From the NCBI GenBank assembly GCA_025463125.1, contig JAOAPX010000096.1, positions 1 through 52,107 on the forward strand: DNA of 52,107 nucleotides. The letters are read 5' to 3'. Below, one piece after another: positions 26,528 to 34,416 of this stretch (positions are counted from its first letter, which is position 1; the number at the start of each line of letters is the position of its first letter). Below the pieces are notes generated by a model, which was not told the origin of the DNA, did no database searches, and saw only the letters and a program-made list of their open reading frames with translations. The DNA is from Acidobacteriota bacterium (lineage in GTDB: Bacteria; Acidobacteriota; Blastocatellia; Pyrinomonadales; Pyrinomonadaceae). Made by a program: the position numbers and the translations under genes.

Positions 26528-27265
26528 GTGAAGTTAGAATTAGAGAAGCTGATTGAGCTGCAAAAAACAGACACAAATATTCGACGATTAAGAAAATCAA
26601 TCGAAAGTGCAAAAGAAAGGCGTGCCAGTATCGAACAAGAGTTTGAACGGCACGCCTCTTCTATTCGGGAGATACAATCGGAACGCGACAGGATTCAGGC
26701 TGAGCGCGGCGCTTTCGAAAAACAAATCGCCGAAAATAAAACGTATCTCGAACGCGCCGACCGCAATTTGAAGCACGCTCAGAACCAGAAAGAATACGAA
26801 ACCGCCATGCGCGAAACCGACGCGCTGCAAAAACAGATCAACGCTTTCGAAGCGCAGATTCTGGAAAAAATGACGGCTCTCGAAGAAGTCGAAAAAGTTT
26901 TGTCCGAGCGCTCCGAGGAAATCAATTCGCTTGAAGCCAATCGCGATGCGGCGCTCAAGGATTTTGACGCGGAAATGGAGAAAAACCGAGCCGAATACGC
27001 GACTGAAGCGCAAAAACGGCAGGAAGTTTTCGTCACGCTGCCCGCAGAGCTCGCATCGGTTTACGATCGCCTGACGCAGCGCAGCCGCGACGGGATCGCC
27101 GTTGCCGAAGTCGTCAACGCTTCGTGCAGCGCCTGTTTTATGAAGCTTCGCCCGCAGCGCGAGCTCGAAGTGAAAAAAGGCGACGAGATAATCACCTGCG
27201 AAAGCTGCTCGCGAATTCTTTATGTCGCACGCAAAGAACCGCTTGCCGCCGGGCAGGACAGTTAA
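26528..27265 (+). CDS. Coiled-coil protein with C4 zinc ribbon (CT398-like)
   Basis: 245 residues from GTG at 26528; AGGAGA at 26511-26516 is somewhat far (11 nt) but is the only candidate site. Residues about 5-170 form a long antiparallel coiled coil rich in Glu, Lys and Arg. The C-terminus holds [13 protein letters not shown] and, 20 residues on, CESCSRILY, a four-cysteine zinc ribbon. This is the layout of the CT398/YacP-associated zinc-ribbon family found in many bacteria, thought to bind nucleic acid or a protein partner; its role is not settled. It is closed by a strong terminator. Confidence 0.85.
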   Translation: MKLELEKLIELQKTDTNIRRLRKSIESAKERRASIEQEFERHASSIREIQSERDRIQAERGAFEKQIAENKTYLERADRNLKHAQNQKEYETAMRETDALQKQINAFEAQILEKMTALEEVEKVLSERSEEINSLEANRDAALKDFDAEMEKNRAEYATEAQKRQEVFVTLPAELASVYDRLTQRSRDGIAVAEVVNASCSACFMKLRPQRELEVKKGDEIITCESCSRILYVARKEPLAAGQDS

Positions 27266-27290
27266 ACGAAACTTTTACCGGTTTATTTGA

Positions 27291-27345
27291 AATAAGGCGC
27301 TCGAAAGCTAAACAAAAGCTTTCAAGCGCCTTATTTTTATTTTCC
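27291..27345 (+). terminator. Strong rho-independent terminator
   Basis: The arms 27294-27309 and 27317-27332 pair over 16 bp with one G-U, and flanking A/T pairs lengthen the stem. The loop is 7 nt (AAACAAA). TTATTTTTATTTT follows. It ends the zinc-ribbon gene and lies directly before the methyltransferase ATG at 27349, so that gene likely starts from read-through or a promoter within the terminator region. Confidence 0.85.
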
Positions 27346-27348
27346 ACT

Positions 27349-28083
27349 ATGAAATCCGAATTAGACGCGTACGGGCGGCAGCTTCTGGCGCAGTTCAAAA
27401 CAGGAATTCCGACGGCTGAAATTATCGAGCGCGACGATTATTACATTGATACGGGCTCGGACGCGGGCTTATATTTTACCGTGTACGAACAATGGTCTGA
27501 TTTGGAACGCCGCGCGATCGATCGCGCAAAGGGCAGAGTTTTAGACATCGGATGCGGCGCGGGGCGGCATTCCTTGTATCTTCAGCAAAAAGGTTTTGAC
27601 GCGACCGGCATAGATAATTCGCCGGGCGCGATAGAAGTTTGCCGCGCGCGAGGACTCAAAAAAGCGCTCGTTTGTCCCGTCGAACGAATTGACGAATTGT
27701 CGCCGCGCTCTTTCGATACGATTTTAATGATGGGAAACAATTTCGGACTTTTCGGCGGCGCGAAAAACGCCGGAATTATTCTCGAAAAAATGCACCGAAT
27801 CACAGCTCGCGAAGCTCAGATAATTGCCGGAACTCACAACCCTTATCAAACCGAAGAGCCGGAACACCTCGGATATCACGAGCTGAACCGAAAACGCGGA
27901 AGATTGCCCGGACAATCAAAAATCAGGGTGAGATTCGGCAAAATCGTCGGCGAGTGGTTCGATTACCTTTTCGTTTCGCCCGAAGAGATGCAGGAAATCC
28001 TCAAAAATACCAATTGGCAAATCAAAGAATTTCTCGAACCGCAAAACGCGGCTTATTTCGCCGTTATTGAAAAGAAACTGTAG
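27349..28083 (+). CDS. Class I SAM-dependent methyltransferase
   Basis: 244 residues from the ATG at 27349. The frame is open from 27124, but that extension overlaps the zinc-ribbon gene and its terminator. Motif I is [16 protein letters not shown] (about 63-78), [16 protein letters not shown] follows, and the strand-4 motif is [16 protein letters not shown] (about 122-137). It resembles methyltransferase_25/11 enzymes with an N-terminal helical cap that holds a small substrate. Substrate unknown. It converges with the DNA polymerase gene. Confidence 0.85.
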   Translation: MKSELDAYGRQLLAQFKTGIPTAEIIERDDYYIDTGSDAGLYFTVYEQWSDLERRAIDRAKGRVLDIGCGAGRHSLYLQQKGFDATGIDNSPGAIEVCRARGLKKALVCPVERIDELSPRSFDTILMMGNNFGLFGGAKNAGIILEKMHRITAREAQIIAGTHNPYQTEEPEHLGYHELNRKRGRLPGQSKIRVRFGKIVGEWFDYLFVSPEEMQEILKNTNWQIKEFLEPQNAAYFAVIEKKL

Positions 28084-28136
28084 GCGCTTTTTAATAATAC
28101 AGGTACGAAGCTTTCACGGATTCGCTGATTTCTTAG

Positions 28137-28162
28137 TTTTTATGAGTTATAAATCATAAAAA
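28137..28162. terminator. AT-rich hairpin between convergent genes
   Basis: TTTTTATGA (28137-28145) and TCATAAAAA (28154-28162) are perfect complements around an 8-nt loop. The stem is U-rich on one strand and A-rich on the other, so it could end transcription in both directions, but it lacks a GC core. Confidence 0.4.
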
Positions 28163-28227
28163 ACGCGGCTATCGCTTGAGAAAAAACTTGCTGTGATTCC
28201 GCGCTTCGATTGTTTGTAAATTAGCGT

Positions 28228-30003
28228 TTATTTCGTCCAGTCGTCGGCGATGTGAACATCTACTTTGACCGGAACTTTTTTGACGTACTCTTCTCCTGCC
28301 GCGCACATTGCTTTTTCCAGTTTTTCGGCGGTTGCATCGGCTTCGGCGGCGTCGCATTCGACGATTATTTCGTCGTGAACGATGTTGACGAGACGCGCGG
28401 AAGTTTCGCTGATCTGGTCGTGCAGAAGACGCAAAGCGCGTTTCAAAATGTCAGCCGAAGTGCCCTGGATCGGCATGTTTTTGCCGTTTCTTTGCGCCAG
28501 CGAAATCGCTTTGCGGTCTTCTTCATCGAAACGAAAGCGCGAAAGCCTGCCCGAAGCGGTCCGGGCGGCGCGTTCCTGAACGACGTTTCTCGCGGCGTTT
28601 CTGAGCCACGAATCGAGACCGCGATACGTGCCGAAATATTTTCGCATCACGTCTTCGGCTTCCGTTTGCGTCAACCCGGTCATCAAGGCGAACCTTTGCG
28701 CGCCGATGCCGTAAACGACGCCGAAATTTAATCTTTTAGCGAAAGAACGCTGTTCAGAAGTAACTTCTTCGGGAGCCGCGTTAAAAACCTGCGCGGCTGT
28801 GATCGTGTGAAAATCTGCGCCGGAAACAAAAGCGTTGATAAAATTCTGGTCATCGGAAAAATCGGCTAAGATTCTCAGCTCGATTTGCGAATAATCGGCG
28901 ATGACGAGCTTTCGACCGTCGGGCGCGCGAAAGCAGCGTCGATATTCCTGCTCGTGCGGAATCTGCTGAATATTCGGTTTCGAGCAGGAAAATCTGCCGG
29001 TCGGGGCTCCGATCTGTCGGAAATCCGAGTGAATTCTGCCGGTTTGCGGTTTAATGAATTCGAGAATGTTTTCGCCGAAACTCGACAGAGATTTCGCCAC
29101 GCCGCGATATTCCAGAAGTTTCGCGACAACCGGATAATCGCCTGCGAGCGGCTGCATCTGCCATCCGCGCGTCGTTTCGGGGACGGGAACGCCGAGGTTT
29201 TTCAAAGCGTCCGTGACCTGAGCCTGCGAATCGAGATTGATTTCCGCGACGCCGAACAGCGACGCCTGCGCGACGCCAGCCGAAAGCATCTGCTGAAGTT
29301 CGTGCGCGACGACGGATTGTTCTTTTTTTACTTTTTCGAGCTGCTCGCGCCAGCGCCCTTCGTCAAGATAAAAGCCGTTTAATTCCATAGCGGCGATCGG
29401 CATTACGCAGTCGAACTCGAGCTTTGCGACTTTGACGAGATCATCCTGTTTTAATCTCTCGACGATTTTTTCTCTCAGCGGAACCATCGTCGCCGCGTCG
29501 CGCGCCGCGTATTCGATCTGCGAGTGCGAAAGCTCGGGCGCGCTCCAATCGGAAACCTGTTCGGATTTATCGAGTTCGATTCCGAGAAAAAACGACGAAA
29601 CTTCGGCTAAGTTATGGCGGCGATCCTGATCTCCGGCGGCGATCAACTGGCTGGCTAAAAGCGTGTCGAAAACTCCGCCGAGCTCGGTATTTAAGTGATG
29701 CTTGACCCATTTGGCGTCGAATTTCGCGTTGTGCGCGACCTTTATCGGTTTCGGCGCGGCGAGAAGCTGGCGCAAAGGCGCGAGCTCGGGCGCAGTGCGC
29801 AAATCGCCTCTGTCGGCAAACGGTTTTAAGTCGATAACCTTTGTATCTTTGCCGTTGCTGAGCTGAACGAGGCGAATAACGCCGTCGTACGGGTCGAGTT
29901 CGGTCGTTTCCGTATCAAACCCGATGTAATCTTCGGCTTTCATCTCGTCGCAAGCCTTTTTTACGCCGTCAGCGTCATTTATATACTGAAAATAAACTTC
30001 CAT
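28228..30003 (-). CDS. DNA polymerase I family protein: 3'-5' exonuclease plus polymerase, no 5' nuclease
   Basis: 591 residues from the ATG at 30003; an upstream ATG at 30030 lies inside heptameric repeats and is unlikely. The exonuclease domain (1 to about 185) has Exo I FDTETTELDP, Exo II AHNAKFDAKW and Exo III YAARDAATM. The family A polymerase part has motif A VIADYSQIELRIL, motif B RSFAKRLNFGVVYGIG and motif C IVHDEIIVE, all intact. The 5' flap-nuclease domain of standard PolA (about 300 residues) is absent, as in Klenow fragment and in some phage or accessory enzymes. It may serve in repair or Okazaki processing with a separate nuclease. No ribosome binding site is clear. Confidence 0.88.
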   Translation of the reverse strand: MEVYFQYINDADGVKKACDEMKAEDYIGFDTETTELDPYDGVIRLVQLSNGKDTKVIDLKPFADRGDLRTAPELAPLRQLLAAPKPIKVAHNAKFDAKWVKHHLNTELGGVFDTLLASQLIAAGDQDRRHNLAEVSSFFLGIELDKSEQVSDWSAPELSHSQIEYAARDAATMVPLREKIVERLKQDDLVKVAKLEFDCVMPIAAMELNGFYLDEGRWREQLEKVKKEQSVVAHELQQMLSAGVAQASLFGVAEINLDSQAQVTDALKNLGVPVPETTRGWQMQPLAGDYPVVAKLLEYRGVAKSLSSFGENILEFIKPQTGRIHSDFRQIGAPTGRFSCSKPNIQQIPHEQEYRRCFRAPDGRKLVIADYSQIELRILADFSDDQNFINAFVSGADFHTITAAQVFNAAPEEVTSEQRSFAKRLNFGVVYGIGAQRFALMTGLTQTEAEDVMRKYFGTYRGLDSWLRNAARNVVQERAARTASGRLSRFRFDEEDRKAISLAQRNGKNMPIQGTSADILKRALRLLHDQISETSARLVNIVHDEIIVECDAAEADATAEKLEKAMCAAGEEYVKKVPVKVDVHIADDWTK

Positions 30004-30008
30004 AAAAT

Positions 30009-30086
30009 AATGATAAATGATAAACGGCAAATCGTGAATGCGGAATGAAATAAATCACCGCAATTCTGCGTTCGGCATTTACCAAT
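30009..30086. repeat. Facing heptameric tandem repeats, the clearest case
   Basis: Six consecutive 7-nt units on the + strand at 30009-30050 all begin AA: AATGATA, AATGATA, AACGGCA, AATCGTG, AATGCGG, AATGAAA. After 8 nt the same style appears on the other strand at 30059-30086: AATTGCG, AACGCAG, AATGCCG, ATTGGTA (reading right to left). The array starts 6 nt from the polymerase start codon, so it is its leader on the - strand. Confidence 0.7.
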
Positions 30087-30496
30087 CCTTGTTTTTATCT
30101 TATACTACGAAAAGTTTGCTCGGAGATTTTCAGAAAGTGTATAAGCAGAGCAGGCTTGACGAGGACTTTTACAGTCGAAAAAGTTTTTATTGAACGAGAA
30201 ATTTAGTAGGTCTGAGCGCGATTTGAGCGAATCAATCGGCGCTCCCTGTTTGAAAAGAACCAAAACGGTTTTTTTATTAAAACGAAATTCCTGCGTGAAG
30301 AAACTCAAATTTACGAGAAGATTTGGAAACCACTTCCAAACAGAAATATCAATAAAAAATTACTCACTCCGCTCTGCATTTTGAGCCGGCAGCCAGACCT
30401 GTAAACTTTCCTTTAATTTAAGCGCTATTGTGCGCTTCACCCAAATATCTCCGAGACAAAAGATAGTATTTTATAATTTTCGAGGAAAACTTTTGT
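30087..30496 (+). other. Divergent spacer before the RNase E/G gene
   Basis: No convincing gene is seen. TTTACC (30078-30083) with TATACT after a 17-nt spacer is a candidate + strand promoter near 30100. A TATAAT at 30472-30477, 20 nt from the RNase start codon, is a candidate -10 box without a good -35. AAGCGC/GCGCTT (30420-30437) is a small hairpin. GAGG at 30482-30485 is a distant ribosome binding site. The 300+ nt leader could host RNase autoregulation, as known for rne in enterobacteria, but nothing here proves it. Confidence 0.35.
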
Positions 30497-33358
30497 ATGT
30501 CGAAAGAAATGATTATCAGCGTCAACGGACGCGAGAAAAAAATTGCCATACTCGATAACGGCAAGGTTACGGAGTTTTATATCGAGCGCGGCGAAGATAA
30601 TTCGGGCGTTGTCGGCAATATCTACAAAGGACGCGTGCAGCGCGTTCTGCCAGGAATGCAGTCGGCTTTTGTTTCAATCGGGCTCGAACGCGACGCCTTT
30701 CTTTACGTCTCGGACTTTTTCGATGAAGAAGAAGAAATCGAGCGCATCGTTATGGAAAAGTCGAAAAAATCTTCGCCGGAAGATGCGAGAAAAGAAGCCG
30801 ACGACCGTATCGAACGAGCGCGTCTCGAACGCGAAAAACAGATGGAAGCGGTTCAGGATATCGCCGAGCCATTAGTGGAAACCGGTAGCGAACTGCTCGG
30901 TGATAACTTTGACGAAAAACCGTCTGAAAAAATTCAGCAGGGAAACAACTTTGACGAGAAACCGTCTGAAAAAACTCAGCAGGGAAAACGCAAAGATAAA
31001 CAGCGCGGCAGAAGAGACAGAAATGCCGAGCAATCGGACAGACCGTTTGAAGCGAGAGCTGAAAGCCGCGAAGAGTTCGACGAAACGATTGCCGGCGGCT
31101 TTGCCGAAAGCGTTTCAGATGTAGAAGAAGAAGACGTTTTCGTCTCAGCCGTTGAAGATGACTTTACGTCAGCTTCGGATGCGTCCGACTTTAATTTCGA
31201 GCGCGTCATTGACGACGAAACGCCGGGCGAAATGTTCAAAGACGCGTATGTGCAGGAAGCGATCGTCGATAAAGTGCGCGCAATCGAGTTTGATATGGAA
31301 AGCACGGGATCGACCGAGGTCGGTTCGCTGATCGGCTCGGTTTCCGCCGCGCCGAACGGTTTTGAACGTATCGCAGATGATGACGAAGACGCGGCTCCGG
31401 TCGAAGCGCCCGAGAAAAATAAACGCCAGCGCGGCGGCAAAGGCAGAAACAGAGGCGGAAAATCCAGAGCGGCGGAAACTTCCGGCGAAAATCAACCGGC
31501 TCAGGGAAATAATCAAATCGAATCCGCCGCCGAAACGGCAACGGAAACGGTAAGCGAGGAAACCGGAAAAGGTAAATCGAAAACTTCGAGAAAATCGGGC
31601 AAAAATAAAAAATCAGCTGATGATTCCGCTGTTGAAACGACGGAAACCGCGGCTTCGTCCGAACCGGATTCGAAAGACAAAGGCAAAACGGAGCGAAAAA
31701 GCAAATCGAGCCGTAAATCTAAAAAAGAAGCCGAAGCCGACAAGATCGAAGATGGGCAGGCAAGCGTTCGCGATGCGGCGGACATAGCCGATATGGCTGT
31801 TCGCAGAGGCGGGCGCGGCGGGCGCAATAGACGCGGCGGGCGCAATCGCGGTCAGGAAAGAAACGACGACGGCACAGTCAATTCCGATGTCGTCGATCTG
31901 GATTTCCAGGAACCGGAAATTATCGAAGAAGCGGAAGAAGTGCCTGAAAAGGAAACGGTGAGCAGCACTCCAGACCGTGAGTTTCAAAACAGTCGCGGCG
32001 CAAAAGGTTATCAGGGCGGCGGAAATAACGGCGGCAATCGTCGCGACCGCAACGATAGAAACGATCGCAATGACCGCAACGACCGCAGCGAACGGAACGA
32101 CCGGAGCGAACGGAACGAACGCAGCGAAAGACGTTCGCAGCCAACCATTACGGATCTTTTGCGCGAAGGACAGGAAATTTTAGTTCAAATCGCCAAGGAA
32201 CCGATCGCCCGCAAAGGCGCGCGCATCACTTCGCACATCGCTCTTCCGGGAAGATTTCTCGTTTATATGCCGACGATCGAGCATCTCGGCGTTTCGCGCA
32301 AAATCGAATCGGCAAGCGAGCGGACGCGTCTGCGCGGCTTGATTCAAAAAATTCGTCAAAGCGAAGAAATTCCTTCGGGCGGATTTATCGTCAGAACAGC
32401 CGGAACGGGAATTTCCGAAGAAGATTTGCGGCAGGACGCGCGCTATCTTGTGCGAACCTGGATGGATATCAAAAAAACGGCGGATAAAGCAAAATCTCCG
32501 GCGCTCGTTCATCAGGATTTAGATATTATTCAGCGTCTTCTGCGCGATCATCTTTCGGATGAATATTCGGCGATTCGCGTCGATTCCGAGGAAGAATACC
32601 TGCGTATTGTCGAATTCGTTAATCGTATTCAGCCGCGTATGGTCAATCGCGTCAAGCTTTACACGCGAGAAGATCCGATTTTAGAAGCTTACGGCGTTCA
32701 GGAAGAAATCGATAAAGCCTTGAAGCCGCGCGTGTGGCTGAAATCCGGCGGCTATCTCGTCATCAATCAAACCGAAGCGCTTGTCGCCATTGACGTTAAT
32801 ACCGGCAAATTCGTCGGAAAGGGAAATGCGCGGCTCGAAGATACGATCACGAAAACGAATATGGAAGCGGTCGAAGAAATCGCGCGCCAGATTCGCCTGC
32901 GTGATTTGGGCGGAATCATCGTTCTCGATTTGATCGATATGGAAGACCGGCGCAATCGTCATAAAGTTTCGCAGGCTCTTCAGGAAGCTCTCGCGTCCGA
33001 CAAATCGCCGACAAAAGTTTTGTCGTTCAACGATTTCGGCTTGATTATCATGACCAGAAAACGCGTCAAGCAATCGCTCGAAAGAACGATGTGCGCGCCG
33101 TGCGATTACTGCGAAGGATCGGGCTGGGTGAAATCGCCGCAAACTATTTGCTTCCAGATTTTAGAAGAAGCGCGAAGACTTGCGAAAAGCGTCGATGACG
33201 TCAAACAGACAACTCTGCGAATTCATCCGGACGTGGCGAACGCTCTGCGCACGACCGAAAGAATGGTTCTCGAAGAAATCGAAGCTTATCTCGGCAACGT
33301 GGATTTGACCGGCGATAAATCGATTCATCAGGAACAATTCGATTTCGCGTTTATTTAA
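30497..33358 (+). CDS. Ribonuclease E/G with a large insertion inside the S1 domain
   Basis: 953 residues; bacterial RNase G is about 490. The S1 domain begins normally (VGNIYKGRVQRVLPGMQSAF, about 39-58, then FLYVSDF), is broken at about residue 77 by some 470 residues of acidic, Lys/Arg-rich low complexity, and resumes at about 550 with TITDLLREGQEILVQIAKEP and GARITSHIALPGRFLVYMP. The catalytic core is intact: AIDVNTGKFVG and IIVLDLIDM carry the two metal-binding aspartates, and CAPCDYCEGSG is the Zn-link. The insert holds a 14-residue tandem repeat (30905-30988) and an RNDRNDRSER-type basic tract (about 32040-32130) likely to bind RNA. It processes and degrades RNA in the cytoplasm. Confidence 0.92.
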   Translation: MSKEMIISVNGREKKIAILDNGKVTEFYIERGEDNSGVVGNIYKGRVQRVLPGMQSAFVSIGLERDAFLYVSDFFDEEEEIERIVMEKSKKSSPEDARKEADDRIERARLEREKQMEAVQDIAEPLVETGSELLGDNFDEKPSEKIQQGNNFDEKPSEKTQQGKRKDKQRGRRDRNAEQSDRPFEARAESREEFDETIAGGFAESVSDVEEEDVFVSAVEDDFTSASDASDFNFERVIDDETPGEMFKDAYVQEAIVDKVRAIEFDMESTGSTEVGSLIGSVSAAPNGFERIADDDEDAAPVEAPEKNKRQRGGKGRNRGGKSRAAETSGENQPAQGNNQIESAAETATETVSEETGKGKSKTSRKSGKNKKSADDSAVETTETAASSEPDSKDKGKTERKSKSSRKSKKEAEADKIEDGQASVRDAADIADMAVRRGGRGGRNRRGGRNRGQERNDDGTVNSDVVDLDFQEPEIIEEAEEVPEKETVSSTPDREFQNSRGAKGYQGGGNNGGNRRDRNDRNDRNDRNDRSERNDRSERNERSERRSQPTITDLLREGQEILVQIAKEPIARKGARITSHIALPGRFLVYMPTIEHLGVSRKIESASERTRLRGLIQKIRQSEEIPSGGFIVRTAGTGISEEDLRQDARYLVRTWMDIKKTADKAKSPALVHQDLDIIQRLLRDHLSDEYSAIRVDSEEEYLRIVEFVNRIQPRMVNRVKLYTREDPILEAYGVQEEIDKALKPRVWLKSGGYLVINQTEALVAIDVNTGKFVGKGNARLEDTITKTNMEAVEEIARQIRLRDLGGIIVLDLIDMEDRRNRHKVSQALQEALASDKSPTKVLSFNDFGLIIMTRKRVKQSLERTMCAPCDYCEGSGWVKSPQTICFQILEEARRLAKSVDDVKQTTLRIHPDVANALRTTERMVLEEIEAYLGNVDLTGDKSIHQEQFDFAFI

Positions 33359-33371
33359 TAAGAACAGGAAT

Positions 33372-33498
33372 AGGACGCGGAAAAACGCGGATTAAAGAGA
33401 TGTTCACGGATAAAAAATAAAATATAACCCGGAAATGGCGTTATAGATTTTGGCTTTTATCCTTTAAAAACTCATTAATCCGCGTTTTTCCGCGTCCT
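33372..33498. repeat. 24-bp perfect inverted repeat between convergent genes
   Basis: Positions 33372-33395 and 33475-33498 are exact reverse complements over 24 bp (core ACGCGGAAAAACGCGGATT), with 79 nt between. A second inner pair, GGATAAAA and TTTTATCC, falls inside the loop. The element occupies the spacer between the converging RNase and LolA-like genes and could form a long stem in either transcript. Confidence 0.7.
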
Positions 33499-33520
33499 GT
33501 TTTTCCGCCTTCTGCTTTTT

Positions 33521-34330
33521 TTACAGCTTCAAATCTTTTTTTAGTTCCTTGGCGCTTTTTGGTTTGGCGAAAATCGAGTCGGGAATCGTCTTGTTAAATT
33601 CGATTGATTCGTAATTTATGCGCGAGCTTTGCACGTTATTCGTAAAGCGGTCGATAATAAAAGGCGTTTTAACTCCCGAAATTTCGATAAATTGCGCGTA
33701 GCGATCTTCTTCCTTTATTTCTTCGCCGTCAGCATTCGTTCGTTTATAGATCGATTTGGCGGGCATCCCGTCATCGGAAAATTCGAATTCAACTTCAAAG
33801 CCGTTCGGGTAGGTAAGTTTTACGACTTCGTTTCTTTTGCCGACGCTTGCCTGGCGTCTTCCTACATAAGTTAAAACCGCGCTGCCGTCTTGCCATCCGC
33901 CGCGCAAAAGATTATCGAGGCTCGAGTTGAGGCTTTGTTCGAAACTTTCGATCTGCGCTTTCGTCTGGTCTTTGATAATTTCCGCTTCGCCGTCTAAAAC
34001 CCAGCCTGTTTTCCCGACGTTCGTTTGCACGTTTTTCGCTCCGGCGCCTTTAAATTCCGTGCGTTCCTTGTCCGGAAACACGATCACGTCTAAGAATGTC
34101 TGGAAAGAAATAATTGTGTTGTCGCGCAAAACGCTGTAGCGCCCGCGCCCGATCTGCGATTTAACCTGCAAATATTTTTCGCCGCCGAGTTTTTCAACCG
34201 CTTTTTTGATAACCGCGCCGGCTTTTTCATTAACAGGAGAGGATTTGTGTTCAGCTTCTTTTAACGGCTGTGAAAACGCGAAAGCGCAAAGGAATAATCC
34301 CAGAATGGCTGCGAGAGAAAATTTTTTCAT
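33521..34330 (-). CDS. Secreted LolA-like beta-rich protein
   Basis: 269 residues. Residues 1-20 (MKKFSLAAILGLFLCAFAFS) are a signal peptide. The body alternates short strands: IGRGRYSVLRDNTIISFQTF, KERTEFKGAG, KTGWVLDGEAEIIKDQ, EVVKLTYPNGFEVEFEFSDD, and ends with a Lys-rich tail. The pattern recalls the outer-membrane-lipoprotein-sorting (LolA/LolB-like) fold, seen in many uncharacterised acidobacterial proteins; no catalytic motif is visible. Predicted periplasmic. It lies between the RNase and the ClpC-like gene. Confidence 0.7.
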   Translation of the reverse strand: MKKFSLAAILGLFLCAFAFSQPLKEAEHKSSPVNEKAGAVIKKAVEKLGGEKYLQVKSQIGRGRYSVLRDNTIISFQTFLDVIVFPDKERTEFKGAGAKNVQTNVGKTGWVLDGEAEIIKDQTKAQIESFEQSLNSSLDNLLRGGWQDGSAVLTYVGRRQASVGKRNEVVKLTYPNGFEVEFEFSDDGMPAKSIYKRTNADGEEIKEEDRYAQFIEISGVKTPFIIDRFTNNVQSSRINYESIEFNKTIPDSIFAKPKSAKELKKDLKL

Positions 34331-34343
34331 AAGTTTTTACAAT

Positions 34344-34382
34344 ATAAAAAAGGCTCCGGTGAATTTTATCACCAAAGCCTTT
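34344..34382 (-). terminator. Rho-independent terminator of the clpC-like gene
   Basis: On the - strand AAAGGCTTTGGTGA pairs with TCACCGGAGCCTTT (two G-U type mismatches) around a 6-nt loop, followed by a run of T. It lies about 35 nt after the clpC-like stop codon. Confidence 0.75.
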
Positions 34383-34416
34383 GATATCGAAAGAAATTTT
34401 CGAGTTGTATTTGCCG

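Noticed and set aside
27124-27348. 75-residue N-terminal extension of the methyltransferase at 27349
   Set aside because: It overlaps the zinc-ribbon gene in another frame and crosses a strong terminator; the family-like protein begins at 27349.
30190-30384. 64-codon ORF in the spacer before RNase E/G
   Set aside because: No ribosome binding site, no recognisable protein features, and it stands in a likely leader region.
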